Below, in pieces: positions 1-8,029 of a stretch of DNA of 64,000 bases. The position numbers were made by a program, and so were the translations under genes. The notes under the pieces are model-generated. The model was not told the DNA's origin, did no database searches, and worked only from the letters and a program-made list of their open reading frames with translations. The DNA is taken from assembly GCF_000620625.1 (NCBI RefSeq), contig NZ_JIAW01000018.1, positions 1 to 64,000 on the forward strand, given 5' to 3'. Position 1 is the first letter of the stretch. The number at the start of each line of letters is the position of its first letter. Origin of the DNA: Mycobacterium sp. URHB0044 (GTDB lineage Bacteria; Actinomycetota; Actinomycetes; Mycobacteriales; Mycobacteriaceae).

Positions 1-576
1 CGACGGTGCGACGGGCTTGAGCCGGGAGAGCTCCGACCACGACATGACACCCGGGTTCAGGTGCGGCAGCAGCCCGGTCTCCTCCAGCACCCGGATCGCC
101 ATCGCCCGCACGTAGTCCAGCGTTGAGTCGTACCCCCGCTCGTCGAGCCACTGTCGAGCTTCGTCCCAGCGCTCCTCCGGCCGGTCACCGAGGGTGAAAA
201 GTGCTTCCTTGCAGCCCAACTCGGCACCCCGGCGGGCGACCTCGAGAATCTCGTCGGGCTCCATGTACATGCCCATGCCCGCCGCGCGCAGCTTGCCGGG
301 CACCGTGACGAAGGTGCAGTAATGGCAGGTATCGCGGCACAGATGCGTCACCGGGATGAACACCTTGCGCGAATAGCTGATGGGTAGCCGTCCGGCCGGA
401 CCCCGCCGGCCCGCCGCCTCCAGACCCGCGTCACGCACCCGCGCGGCGCTGGCACACAGGTCGGCCAGATCATCGCCGCGGGCAGTCATCGCGATCGCGG
501 CCTCATCGACATTGAGCGCCACCCCGTCACGGGCCCGTCTCAACACCCGCCGCAAAGCGGCCACATCAGAACTCAT
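1..576 (-). CDS. fbiC: FO synthase FbiC, N-terminal part (gene runs off the left edge)
   Basis: The 192 visible residues are the start of FbiC, the two-domain radical SAM enzyme that makes the deazaflavin chromophore FO of coenzyme F420 from a ribitylamino-uracil and tyrosine in the cytoplasm. The cluster-binding motif CRDTCHYC (Cys80, Cys84, Cys87) is intact and lies in the first, CofG-like half. The mycobacterial protein has roughly 850 residues, so most of the gene is outside the window. The ATG at 576 follows the SRPBCC gene stop by 12 bases without a clear Shine-Dalgarno site, and a slightly earlier start is possible. The gene probably marks the housekeeping border of the accessory region and supplies the cofactor for its LLM enzymes. 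Confidence 0.93.
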   Translation of the reverse strand, partial: MSSDVAALRRVLRRARDGVALNVDEAAIAMTARGDDLADLCASAARVRDAGLEAAGRRGPAGRLPISYSRKVFIPVTHLCRDTCHYCTFVTVPGKLRAAGMGMYMEPDEILEVARRGAELGCKEALFTLGDRPEERWDEARQWLDERGYDSTLDYVRAMAIRVLEETGLLPHLNPGVMSWSELSRLKPVAPS

Positions 577-588
577 TCGATAACTCGC

Positions 589-1062
589 TCAGAGGTTTCC
601 GGGCTTGCTCAGCTGGTCCTGCCAGCGCCGTTCTGACTCGGTCACGAGAGCCCCTGCCATCCGTTCGATTGGTATGCGCAACAGAGCTCGCATCACAACG
701 CCTGAACCGGGCACCAAGGCAATGAACCGGCCTCGCCAACTTATAGCGCACCCGTCCGCTTCCTCTTCGAGTGAAACCTCGCCCTGATAGTCCCTGACCG
801 GCGTCCAGCCCAGTAATACATACTGCTGGCCGCGTGGCGGCACCGCCTCAACGATCAGCTCACGTACGACTAGACCAAGGGGGAAGGTCAAGCGTCGAGT
901 TGCCTGCGCCCCCGACGGCACGTCGGGCGGGGGTTCCCACCGGCTGGAACGTACTCCCGGCGCCCACGTCGACCAGCTCGGCACGTCGTGCAATGTGTCG
1001 AATACCACCCCTCGAGGTGCCCGGCACAATCGTCGTACCTCGAAACTCAGGGGCTCACTCAC
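589..1062 (-). CDS. SRPBCC-fold (polyketide cyclase/START-like) protein
   Basis: This 157-residue protein has the look of an SRPBCC helix-grip domain, a deep hydrophobic pocket fold that binds lipids, polyketides or aromatic ligands. It begins with FEVRRLCRAP and then a helix containing VFDTLHDV and a WSTWAPGV segment, typical of the family, and the amphipathic C-terminal helix (about residues 125-150) that closes the pocket is present. No catalytic residues can be assigned, so ligand binding, transport or hydrolysis all remain possible. It lies between the LLM oxidoreductase and fbiC in the same direction with gaps of 14 and 12 bases, so cotranscription is likely. Confidence 0.75.
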   Translation of the reverse strand: MSEPLSFEVRRLCRAPRGVVFDTLHDVPSWSTWAPGVRSSRWEPPPDVPSGAQATRRLTFPLGLVVRELIVEAVPPRGQQYVLLGWTPVRDYQGEVSLEEEADGCAISWRGRFIALVPGSGVVMRALLRIPIERMAGALVTESERRWQDQLSKPGNL

Positions 1063-1076
1063 TTTGGGGTCCGGCG

Positions 1077-2291
1077 TCAGCTGGGCACAACTGCATTGGC
1101 CAAGCCTACGTAGCCGATGCCCGCTGGCGGTCCATCAGACTTCGTGCCGCGCAACGCCGCAACCAGCCGACCCATATTCGCCGCTGAGTCCATTGCTAGG
1201 CTGAGATCACCCGCCGGAGCGTGATCGAGCAGGATCAGCTCGTCGACACCCGCTTCGACGTACGCCTTGAGCCGTTCCGCGACGTCCTCCGCGGTCCCGC
1301 TCACATGCGCGACGTCGCTGACCGCTTGCGGTGATACCTTGCGCGCCTCGGTGTACCACTCCTCTTTCGTCATCCGCTCGGGAACCAGGTGCCGCGCGTA
1401 GCCATAGTCTGGGCCGGCAGGATGCGTGAAACCATGCTGATCCCAATCGCTTCCGCGAGCGCAGCCGTAGATGTATGCATTCCATCGCATGTAGTCGGTC
1501 GCAGCTACCCGCTCGATGACCTCGGGATCGTCGTGCATCAGCACCATGGCAACCGCAGTGAACCCCAGCTTCTCGGGATCGCGTCCATGACGCTCTGCGG
1601 CTTCGCGAACCTTCACAATGTCGTCGGCCACCTGCTCGGGACCGCCCTGACAGAAGGACGGGATCACCGTCATCATCCCGTCGTAGCATTCGCCGATGAT
1701 GTCGATATTGTCGGACGACGAACCGCAGGCGCCGTAAATTCGGGCGGTATTGTCACCGTATTGCGGGAGGTCGATTATTCCGCCCTTCATCGAGTACTTT
1801 TCGCCGTTGTATAGAATTGGCTCGCCAGGCCGATCAAGAATTGCGCGGATAATGCGCGAGGCGTCGTAGAACTTTGCCGTAGCACCGACACGTGAATGCC
1901 CGTACTGGAGCGCATTCTTGGCCTCCGAAACGCCCAGCGCCACTGTCGCCCGGCCGCCGGAGAGATGGTCGAGTGTGAGTATCTGCTGCGCCAGTCGAGT
2001 CGGCGAATTGCGGAGGGTGTCGATAGCCGCGATCGTTAGTCCGATCTTCTCTGTCTGGGCCGCAACCACGCCGGCAAGCATCAGCGCGTCGCAGAAACCG
2101 TGCTGGTGCTTCCACATCTTGGCGATCTCGAGGTCATAGAACGCCTCGTTGGGAACATTCCCCGAAATCTGGTCGGTGAAAGCGACGACATCCAGGCCGA
2201 GCTGTTCACACGCGATCGCCTGATTTACCGAATCGCGAACAGGCGTAAACATGCCCCCATAGACGCCGATTTTCAGATCTTTCCCAGTCAC
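1077..2291 (-). CDS. LLM-class (luciferase-like) flavin-dependent oxidoreductase
   Basis: This 404-residue protein matches the bacterial luciferase-like TIM-barrel family that uses F420 or FMN to oxidise or monooxygenate small substrates. The N-terminus reads KIGVYGGMFTP and is followed by the family's EQLGLDVVAF strand-helix, a TLDHLSGGRATVALGV segment at about residues 105-120, and a long C-terminal region with AEDVAERLKAYVEAGVDELIL. The start is a GTG preceded by AGGAG six bases upstream. F420 versus FMN use cannot be decided from sequence, although fbiC lies two genes downstream. Upstream is a long non-coding gap, so this is probably the first gene of a short unit with the SRPBCC gene. 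Confidence 0.88.
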   Translation of the reverse strand: MTGKDLKIGVYGGMFTPVRDSVNQAIACEQLGLDVVAFTDQISGNVPNEAFYDLEIAKMWKHQHGFCDALMLAGVVAAQTEKIGLTIAAIDTLRNSPTRLAQQILTLDHLSGGRATVALGVSEAKNALQYGHSRVGATAKFYDASRIIRAILDRPGEPILYNGEKYSMKGGIIDLPQYGDNTARIYGACGSSSDNIDIIGECYDGMMTVIPSFCQGGPEQVADDIVKVREAAERHGRDPEKLGFTAVAMVLMHDDPEVIERVAATDYMRWNAYIYGCARGSDWDQHGFTHPAGPDYGYARHLVPERMTKEEWYTEARKVSPQAVSDVAHVSGTAEDVAERLKAYVEAGVDELILLDHAPAGDLSLAMDSAANMGRLVAALRGTKSDGPPAGIGYVGLANAVVPS

Positions 2292-2760
2292 AGACGACTC
2301 CTAAGTAGTAGAGATTCCGCGCCCGCCCGCGGTAGGCAGGTCGTCAGATCGCAATGTCAGCTTGCATCGCCGCGGCTGGCTCGCTGTGATTACGATCACG
2401 GCGCGCAGATACATTCTTTCCACACACCTTTACAACTGTCAAGGTTGAACTTTCAGCATGACGAAAGTCCAAAACAAGATTGACTGCGGCAAGGCGTTCA
2501 GCCGCTAAAAAAGGGGCCAAAATCGTCACCATCACTAAAGACACGTTCACGTGGACGTGTACGCGTAAACACGGCGCGATCGCCGACGAGGACACCCTGG
2601 CAGCATCTACCGAGGCGCACGGCTACTCGACGGCCCTGGACCGAAGATGGAGCCGACCTCGCGTCCGATTCTGTTCCGCGAAACCTCACTGGGCATCACG
2701 ACTAGCCCGCCGAAGGCGCCAAATTACCCACCCGGGACCAGTCCCGATGATTTCACGGGG
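2292..2760. other. 469-base gap between the SnoaL-like and LLM genes
   Basis: No convincing gene is visible here. The stretch should hold the leftward promoter of the LLM gene. It contains a locally AT-richer tract near 2400-2560 and a rightward open frame from a TTG at 2480 that would run antisense into the SnoaL-like gene. That frame matches no family I recognise and lacks a ribosome site, so I did not call it. Confidence 0.5.
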
Positions 2761-3192
2761 TCACGTCTTTGTGACGTCGACCCGCAACCGCCGCAGCTTC
2801 GTCTCCTTGATATACCAACGGCCGCTGGCTTTTTCGTACGTCTCGAAGTAGTGGCCGTAACCATGAGCAGTCTGGTTCGATGACTCGTCGCCCCATCGCA
2901 ATAGGTCTTCCATCGCCCAGATCCCCGTCGCCGTCGAATCCGACGTGATCTCGATCTCCGGGCAGTGGCCGTGATGGATGCTGTCGCATCCGGCAAGGAG
3001 ACGGCTCACCTCATCGGCGATTTCGGGCCCGATCAGCACACGGCCCGCGACGTCGTCGCCGAAGTCCAAACGTCCGTCCGGCGCGAAGACCGCCTGGAAG
3101 CCATGCCAGTCCTTGGCATCGACGCAGCGGAAGTAGCGGGCCTTCAGATTCTTGATTTCTTCTATGGCTAACAGCTTTTCAATGCCGTCCAC
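2761..3192 (-). CDS. SnoaL-like / NTF2-fold protein
   Basis: This 143-residue protein is a cone-shaped alpha+beta barrel of the SnoaL/NTF2 superfamily. Visible marks are the opening helix KLLAIEEIKNLKARYFRCVDAKDWHGF, the following APDGRLDF segment, and the C-terminal GRWYIKETKLRRLRVD strand pair. Family members act as cyclases, dehydratases, isomerases or ligand-binding proteins, and none of these can be chosen here. The start is a GTG preceded by AAGGAG. It lies 24 bases after the EthD-like gene on the same strand, so the two are probably one unit. A second SnoaL-like gene sits at 44.4 kb. Confidence 0.8.
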   Translation of the reverse strand: MDGIEKLLAIEEIKNLKARYFRCVDAKDWHGFQAVFAPDGRLDFGDDVAGRVLIGPEIADEVSRLLAGCDSIHHGHCPEIEITSDSTATGIWAMEDLLRWGDESSNQTAHGYGHYFETYEKASGRWYIKETKLRRLRVDVTKT

Positions 3193-3216
3193 GTCCGCCG
3201 CTCCTTACCGCGATCG

Positions 3217-3573
3217 TCAGTTCGATACATCTTGGCGCCGCGGACCCCAAATGGTCATGGAGACCGTCGACAGGTCGAGAGTTTCGCTCAGCGGCATCTT
3301 CCCTTGTGCCATGCGGGCCATCAACCCCGCGAGCACATCGTCAACTTCCCCATCGAGCTCGTACACAGCGAGATAACGATGCGAAGGCGGTGGCAAAGTC
3401 GGCAGATCATCGCCGACAGGCGGCTCGAACACGGTCATGTCATACCGCCGTGCAGCCACCACGCCGGGACAATCCACCACATCGGGAAGATGCCGAGTGT
3501 CGTACCACTCGTTGAACGCTTCGTCTTGACCCTCCAGGGCGTTGCTGAAGACCAACATTAGCGACTTAGACAT
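3217..3573 (-). CDS. EthD-like / dimeric alpha-beta barrel small protein
   Basis: This 118-residue protein resembles EthD/ABM-type ferredoxin-fold dimers. The marks are the N-terminal MLVFSNALEGQDEAFNEWYD helix-forming segment, the NEWYDTRHLPDVVDCPGVV motif shared with this group, and RYLAVYELDG near residue 70. EthD itself is needed for ether oxidation by a P450 of unknown mechanism, and related proteins are small-molecule monooxygenases or cyclases. The reaction here is not visible. The start is an ATG after a GAAAGG site. It is followed by the SnoaL-like gene, so the pair probably handles one oxidised intermediate. Confidence 0.72.
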   Translation of the reverse strand: MSKSLMLVFSNALEGQDEAFNEWYDTRHLPDVVDCPGVVAARRYDMTVFEPPVGDDLPTLPPPSHRYLAVYELDGEVDDVLAGLMARMAQGKMPLSETLDLSTVSMTIWGPRRQDVSN

Positions 3574-3686
3574 CGACTACCTTTCTCGAACCGTAAAATG
3601 GATGGCACCGTCTACAGCGAGTTATCACACTGCAGCGCTCGCTAATTCACCGACAAACTCCTGATGGGGCGAGTCGGCGATAGGAC

Positions 3687-4559
3687 TCATGGCGGCGTGG
3701 ACCGTTGTGCCCTCCGCCGTGCTATCGAGACCCTCAACTCGGGCCGGTAGTTCGAAAGAACCTGGGCATCTGTTTCCCGTCGAACCGTAGATGTCAGATT
3801 GCCACTCTCGAGGCCGGCGAGTAGGAGTTGTTTGGTCGCCGCCAACGCATCGGCACTGTGGTTACGCAGTTCGATGGCGGCCCGTAACGCTGCGTCGTCG
3901 ACGTCCTCGTCGGGCCACACCTCGGCTACCATCCCTGCGGCGAGTGCCCCTGCTGCGTCGAGGATGCGCCCACGCAACATCAGATCGGCGGCGCGATTGG
4001 TACCAACGACTCTGGGCAAGAGGAAGCTAATGCCCATCTCGGCGGCAAGTACGCCTATGCGCGTCTGGGGAAGGCTGAATGCCGCTGATTCTCCCGCAAA
4101 GACGATGTCGGCGCCCAACGCTAGAGCAAGGCCGCCTCCGACGGCGGGTCCACGAACGGCGGCGACGACAACGGCGCGGGAGGCGCGCAGCCGCAACGGA
4201 ATGTCAGCCAGCCGGTTCATTTGATCGACCAGAACCGCTGCCCCGCCCCGGCTTTCCGGATCGCCATCGTAATCGTTCATGTCGAACCCCGAACAGAACG
4301 CCCGGCCAACAGACCGAAGGAGTACCACCCGATGAGACCGCTCAGCTGCGAGGAGATCGAGGGCGCCGTGGATCCTTTCGACAGCGATGTCGTCCAACGC
4401 ATTGAGCCGGTGCGGTCGGTTCAACGATATTCTCAAGACACCGTCGCTGGGGACATCGACGCTGACCCCGTCTTGGGTCGATGCTTCTTCGAGGCCGTTG
4501 GACACCACAGGCTTTCGTGCATTCGGCGATAGAGCGCGGTTCATTGTCGCGTGCCGCAC
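3687..4559 (-). CDS. Enoyl-CoA hydratase/isomerase (crotonase) family protein
   Basis: This 290-residue protein has the crotonase fold, which binds an acyl-CoA and stabilises its enolate. LRISLNRPHRLNALD (about residues 43-57) and the oxyanion-hole stretch AFCSGFDMNDY are present, as is RGPAVGGGLALALGADIV. Both glutamates of true enoyl-CoA hydratases are missing: the first position is Ala in GLALAL and the second is Gln in SLPQTRIG. It may therefore be an isomerase, hydrolase or lyase rather than a hydratase. The first ~35 residues precede the domain, and an ATG at 4544 is an alternative start. It ends the leftward set with the cytochrome-oxidase-like genes, 13 bases downstream. Confidence 0.85.
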   Translation of the reverse strand: MRHATMNRALSPNARKPVVSNGLEEASTQDGVSVDVPSDGVLRISLNRPHRLNALDDIAVERIHGALDLLAAERSHRVVLLRSVGRAFCSGFDMNDYDGDPESRGGAAVLVDQMNRLADIPLRLRASRAVVVAAVRGPAVGGGLALALGADIVFAGESAAFSLPQTRIGVLAAEMGISFLLPRVVGTNRAADLMLRGRILDAAGALAAGMVAEVWPDEDVDDAALRAAIELRNHSADALAATKQLLLAGLESGNLTSTVRRETDAQVLSNYRPELRVSIARRRAQRSTPP

Positions 4560-4572
4560 CGACGGCCCCCAC

Positions 4573-4857
4573 TCATGTCACCAACCACGCGAAGGCGATG
4601 AGCACCGACGCTACCGCGACTCCCCACAGCTCGTAGAGAACCCTCAAACCGATTGGCGCAGACCTCAACTCCATGAAATCCAGAAGCACCCACCGCACCT
4701 TGACGAAGGCGAGCACGATGATTTGTGTCCAGATGAGCGCTTGACTCTCGCTCAATCCGGCGCCGCCATGTCCGACCGTGAGCCAGAAGGCCACTAGTGT
4801 GACGCCGAGCAGCAACGCATATGACACGGTTGCTCGTTGGCGCACCAGTTCATTCAT
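4573..4857 (-). CDS. Cytochrome c oxidase subunit IV-type small membrane protein
   Basis: This 94-residue protein has three hydrophobic segments (about residues 12-28, 40-58 and 72-92), the layout of the prokaryotic cytochrome c oxidase subunit IV / NorF family. It contains WTQIIVLAFVKVRWVLLDFMELR, typical of that family between helices two and three. It follows the subunit III homologue with a three-base gap, as in other oxidase or nor gene pairs. No catalytic subunit I or II is present nearby, so a role in respiration is not shown. It may stabilise the neighbouring subunit III-like protein. Confidence 0.78.
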   Translation of the reverse strand: MNELVRQRATVSYALLLGVTLVAFWLTVGHGGAGLSESQALIWTQIIVLAFVKVRWVLLDFMELRSAPIGLRVLYELWGVAVASVLIAFAWLVT

Positions 4858-4860
4858 GAT

Positions 4861-5472
4861 TCAGCCCCTTAGGTAGAACAGCGCGAACAGGACTATCCAC
4901 AGGAGGTCCACCATGTGCCAGTAGATTCCACAGGTCTCGATGACCCCCATGCTCTTCGCGTCTGAGGAGACACCGGGACTCAGCGCTCGAATTCTCCGGC
5001 GCATGTAGACGAGCACGCCGATGCCCACCGAAGCATGCAACAAGTGCACGAATGTCATGACGAAGAAGAACATGAAGAAGTCGTTGGTGACGGGGGTGAT
5101 CCCCTGCCCCAGCTTGGTCCCGTACTCGATCAGCTTCAGAACCGCAAAGGCCACGCCCAATGCCAGACCGCCCCTGGCCAGTTTGTCGGCCACGTCTAGC
5201 GCGCCCCTACGCGCCGCACTGATCGCCAACACCACCAGCCACGAACTGGTCAGCAGGATGACGGTATAGGCGAGGCCGAACGCCGGGATAACCGTGCTCT
5301 GCGCGGCGTGGAAGGCTTCGTAGTGATCGGCGCGATACCAGCCGTATATTCCGAACATCTCGGCGAAGATGAGCATGTCCAGGATCGCGAAGACCCAGAT
5401 TCCCGGCTCCCCTGGGATGCGCCGCAGCCGTCTGACGCCGTCGCCCTTGACGCCCGAAGTTGTCGCGCTCAT
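4861..5472 (-). CDS. Cytochrome c oxidase subunit III / NorE-like membrane protein
   Basis: This 203-residue protein is a five-helix subunit III homologue of heme-copper oxidases, closest in form to short NorE-type proteins. The N-terminus carries EPGIWVFAILDMLIFAEMF, the middle has MTFVHLLHASVGIGVLVYMR, and the C-terminus has YWHMVDLLWIVLFALFYL, all family hallmarks. Subunit III binds no metal and supports the assembly or stability of subunit I. The ATG at 5472 was chosen because the hydrophobic family region starts soon after it and it follows the upstream stop by one base. Longer starts would read through the preceding gene. No subunit I gene is in the window. Confidence 0.85.
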   Translation of the reverse strand: MSATTSGVKGDGVRRLRRIPGEPGIWVFAILDMLIFAEMFGIYGWYRADHYEAFHAAQSTVIPAFGLAYTVILLTSSWLVVLAISAARRGALDVADKLARGGLALGVAFAVLKLIEYGTKLGQGITPVTNDFFMFFFVMTFVHLLHASVGIGVLVYMRRRIRALSPGVSSDAKSMGVIETCGIYWHMVDLLWIVLFALFYLRG

Positions 5473-5473
5473 G

Positions 5474-6283
5474 TCAGATCCCCGCAACCGACGGGATGCG
5501 AATCGATTGGAGTTCGGTGTCATCGTTCGGCGTCTGGTCGGTGGACGATTCGCCGGCAAGCGCCGCCCGCGCAAGCGGGAGCCGCCGCACCTGCACGATC
5601 GCCATAACCAGTACCCACGCGAAGAACGAGACACCCGGCACCCAGAACGTCACCAAGCCGTTGTAGCTGAACGGGCCATTGTAGAAGAAAACCGATAGCG
5701 CTGAGAACAATTCGAGTGCGCCCGCCCACAGCGAGAAGTAGCCGGTCCAGCGCGGGAACATCGTCTGCTTGTTGGCGTCACTGAGGATGGCGAACCCGGT
5801 GAGCGTCTGCCACAACATGAACGGCGGCCAGGGGATGAGGAACAGGAACCAGATGAGATCGTAGAGCAACTGGGTAGTGTCCGGCGCTAGTGTATCGACG
5901 CGAAAGGCCATCGCAGATCCGATGACCCCGCACAGCATGCCGATCAACGCTCCTGTGAGACCTGTCAGGATTAGAACGCCGGTGGCCAGCGGTGACGAAT
6001 TCGCGTACTTGCGAATCTGATAGGCGAGCGTCAGCGACCATGTGAGTAAGAAGGTCAGGCCACCGACGAGGACCAGCAGCATACCGATCAGAATCTGATA
6101 CTTGATGTCCGATAGGTGCGCGGCCAGTTCGCCGGGTTTCGTCGAGGGCGACCAAACGGGCAGCAGCCCCGAAGCACCGAAACCTCCTCCGCAGATGATG
6201 ACCCAGGCGATACCCGACCAGCCGCCAAGCCATTCCAATCGCCTGTCGTAACTGTCCGGATCTACCCGTCCCGTCGAGGTCAT
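5474..6283 (-). CDS. Polytopic membrane protein of unknown function
   Basis: This 269-residue protein has about six to seven hydrophobic helices, including WIVICGGGFGASGLL-like, ILIGMLLVLVGGLTFLLTW, GVLILTGLTGALIGMLCGV and LLYDLIWFLFLIPWPPFML segments. I do not recognise a family with a known activity. A conserved-looking aromatic stretch near residue 175 (WPPFMLWQTLTGFAIL) may face a substrate or partner. The ATG at 6283 is preceded by GGAGGAGCTGGAG, a strong ribosome site. It is directly followed by the subunit III and IV homologues, so the three may form one membrane complex that serves the oxygenases of this region. That is inference only. Confidence 0.8.
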   Translation of the reverse strand: MTSTGRVDPDSYDRRLEWLGGWSGIAWVIICGGGFGASGLLPVWSPSTKPGELAAHLSDIKYQILIGMLLVLVGGLTFLLTWSLTLAYQIRKYANSSPLATGVLILTGLTGALIGMLCGVIGSAMAFRVDTLAPDTTQLLYDLIWFLFLIPWPPFMLWQTLTGFAILSDANKQTMFPRWTGYFSLWAGALELFSALSVFFYNGPFSYNGLVTFWVPGVSFFAWVLVMAIVQVRRLPLARAALAGESSTDQTPNDDTELQSIRIPSVAGI

Positions 6284-6472
6284 CTCCAGCTCCTCCGCTT
6301 CGTTGGGTGTGCTGCGCGTCGCGCCGCCGCCCCGATGCCTATTGGGCGCCACTGGCAAATATACGTCTGCGCTACAGCAATAGCAATGTGTAGCGTGATT
6401 AGTCTCCGGTCCCACCGTTCGCCGAACCCAAGCGCGCCAACGCAACCCGAAGGCGCAGCGACGCGCCCGCCG

Positions 6473-7639
6473 TCAGTCCACTTGGCGTGCAGCGTCATCG
6501 GCGAGCACATTCTTTCCGTCCCTGACCTGACGCATCACGATGAGTTCACCCTTGTAGCCCCGGTGATCCCACGGTCCGTACGAGATGTGATTGCCGGGGC
6601 CGCCCGCGGCGGCGTCGAGCCGGCGAATCGTCTCGAGGCCGCGGCGCAACCCGTCACGCGAATGCGGCCGGGACCGAGCCAACCCGTGCGCGACGACGTT
6701 GCCCATGTCGTAGCCCTGTGCGGTGTAACAGTGCACGGGTCGGCGGCCGAACCGCTTCTCGAAGCGATCGAGCATGGACGTGAACGTCGCGTTCCGCTCG
6801 TCGAACTGGTCGACTCCCACCCAGCCCTCGAAGTTGTCGATCAGTCCGACGTAGGGGGTCAACCCCTCGATCGTGCCCATGAAGATCGACATCGTGATCC
6901 GTGCCGCGTCGTACCCGTCGGCGGCCAGCTTCTGCGAGGCGCCCAGGATCGCGAATGCGTTGGCGCCGAATCCGACGTACACGTACGCCTGGGCGCCCGC
7001 GTCCTTCATCGCGGTCACTGCAGCCAGCGCTGCGTCGCCGTCGATGAACGACCCCACCGGCACGTCCGCAACCACCGAGACGCCGCGCGCATGAGCCCGA
7101 CTCTTGAGGTAAATCGTGTACTCGTCACCGAGCAGGTTGTCCTCGCGGATGATGCCGATCCGGCTGGCGCCGCACACGTCGACCGCGTGGTCGACGATGA
7201 TGATGGCCTCATCGGAGAACGTTCCATTTGGCGTCAGGAACGTCCACGGCCCCGCGAGATCGAGCCCGCCGCTCTGCGCGATCAGCGGGATTTCCATCTT
7301 CTCGACATAGGGCTTGACTACAGGCACGTTCTCGGACGTGTGGGGTCCGATGAGCGCGATCGGTTGAAAGTCCCGGATCACCTCGTCCACGGCCTCGAGC
7401 ACGCTCGTCGCCCGCGCGTACGGCAGCCCCTCGAGTTCGACGACCTTCAGTTCGACGGGGCGGTCCAGCAGTCCGGACTCGGTGGCCTCGTCGAACGCCA
7501 ACTGCGTCGCGTCGTACTGATCGTGGAGGGGCTGCAGTCCGACACCCCAGTCTTGGATGATCGCCACCCGATGAGGCTCCTTGACGCCGGAGCCAACCTT
7601 GGACAGCGTGCTGGAGATTGCTTCTGGGTAGTCGGCCAC
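6473..7639 (-). CDS. LivJ/AmiC-like ligand-binding protein without signal peptide (paralogue 1)
   Basis: This 388-residue protein is a type I periplasmic-binding fold of the branched-chain amino-acid ABC family. Marks are VAIIQDWG at about residue 25, the repeated DRPVELKVVELEG, IALIGPHTSENV, and the C-terminal GYKGELIVMRQVRDGKN. The N-terminus shows no Sec or Tat signal and no lipobox, so the protein should be cytosolic, unlike transporter components. No permease or ATPase gene is near. Two paralogues lie at 10.3 and 26.3 kb, and all three adjoin P450 or SDR genes. The GTG at 7639 is preceded by AGAGGAG. An ATG at 7678 is possible. An intracellular sensor role, as for AmiC, is a reasonable guess. 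Confidence 0.82.
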   Translation of the reverse strand: MADYPEAISSTLSKVGSGVKEPHRVAIIQDWGVGLQPLHDQYDATQLAFDEATESGLLDRPVELKVVELEGLPYARATSVLEAVDEVIRDFQPIALIGPHTSENVPVVKPYVEKMEIPLIAQSGGLDLAGPWTFLTPNGTFSDEAIIIVDHAVDVCGASRIGIIREDNLLGDEYTIYLKSRAHARGVSVVADVPVGSFIDGDAALAAVTAMKDAGAQAYVYVGFGANAFAILGASQKLAADGYDAARITMSIFMGTIEGLTPYVGLIDNFEGWVGVDQFDERNATFTSMLDRFEKRFGRRPVHCYTAQGYDMGNVVAHGLARSRPHSRDGLRRGLETIRRLDAAAGGPGNHISYGPWDHRGYKGELIVMRQVRDGKNVLADDAARQVD

Positions 7640-7727
7640 GGCCACTCCTCTGTGGGTCGGACGAACCGCTTGTGACATGTCCTTGCCGAACGATGCCGTG
7701 GGTCGTACGCTAGGAAGGAATCGACTC

Positions 7728-7738
7728 ACTTGTCAAGT
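7728..7738. promoter_or_regulatory. Inverted repeat ACTTG-T-CAAGT (operator family A, site 1)
   Basis: ACTTGTCAAGT is a perfect palindrome around one base. It lies about 90 bases upstream of the GTG of LivJ-like gene 1. The same core occurs at 7911-7919 and 28936-28946, and with one weaker arm at 22417-22427. This spacing and symmetry suit a TetR- or GntR-type dimer. Confidence 0.55.
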
Positions 7739-7765
7739 ACGTCCAGACGCCGACATGCACGCAAT

Positions 7766-7782
7766 GCCCTGCGAAGCAGGGC
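7766..7782. other. Stem-loop with 7-bp perfect stem and GAA loop
   Basis: GCCCTGC and GCAGGGC pair around GAA and are followed by CTTT. It resembles a short intrinsic terminator, yet no gene ends here. It may be an attenuator in a leader or a transcription barrier between divergent promoters. Confidence 0.45.
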
Positions 7783-7910
7783 CTTTCGCACAGGCGCAAC
7801 GCCATGACTTCCGACTGACAGTGGATCGGGGCCAATCGCTCGGCACGTCGCTGGCCAGATGGTGGTGGTTGACGGCGACTCCACCCCAGGCGTCACGCGG
7901 TGAAAGCATT

Positions 7911-7919
7911 CTTGACAAG
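7911..7919. promoter_or_regulatory. Inverted repeat CTTG-A-CAAG (operator family A, site 2)
   Basis: This nine-base palindrome, flanked as TT-CTTGACAAG-TG, is about 110 bases upstream of the SDR start at 8030. On the other strand it reads ACTTGTCAAGA, matching the sites at 7728 and 28936. Confidence 0.5.
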
Positions 7920-8029
7920 TGTGTCGGCTCACGCATACCGTAATCAAACGCCGCATACGTCAACGATTCGCGGTGACTTCTACACGGCGCCGGCCACGCG
8001 GCGAACCGATTGAGCTGAAGGACAAGTAC

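Larger units (their letters stand above)
7640..8029. promoter_or_regulatory. Divergent promoter region between LivJ-like gene 1 and the SDR
   Basis: This 390-base region separates two divergent genes and holds no convincing coding frame. It contains two copies of a CTTG-W-CAAG inverted repeat, at 7728-7738 and 7911-7919, one near each gene, and a 7-bp stem-loop at 7766-7782. A shared repressor for both directions is a likely reading. Confidence 0.6.

Noticed and set aside
2480-2851. Open frame from a TTG in the 2.3-2.8 kb gap
   Set aside because: The first part has coding-like codons, but there is no ribosome site or known domain and it runs antisense into the SnoaL-like gene.
6116-7675. Long rightward open frame opposite the LivJ-like gene
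   Set aside because: It is antisense to a well-supported gene, spans a gene boundary and shows no family motif; high GC makes such frames common.
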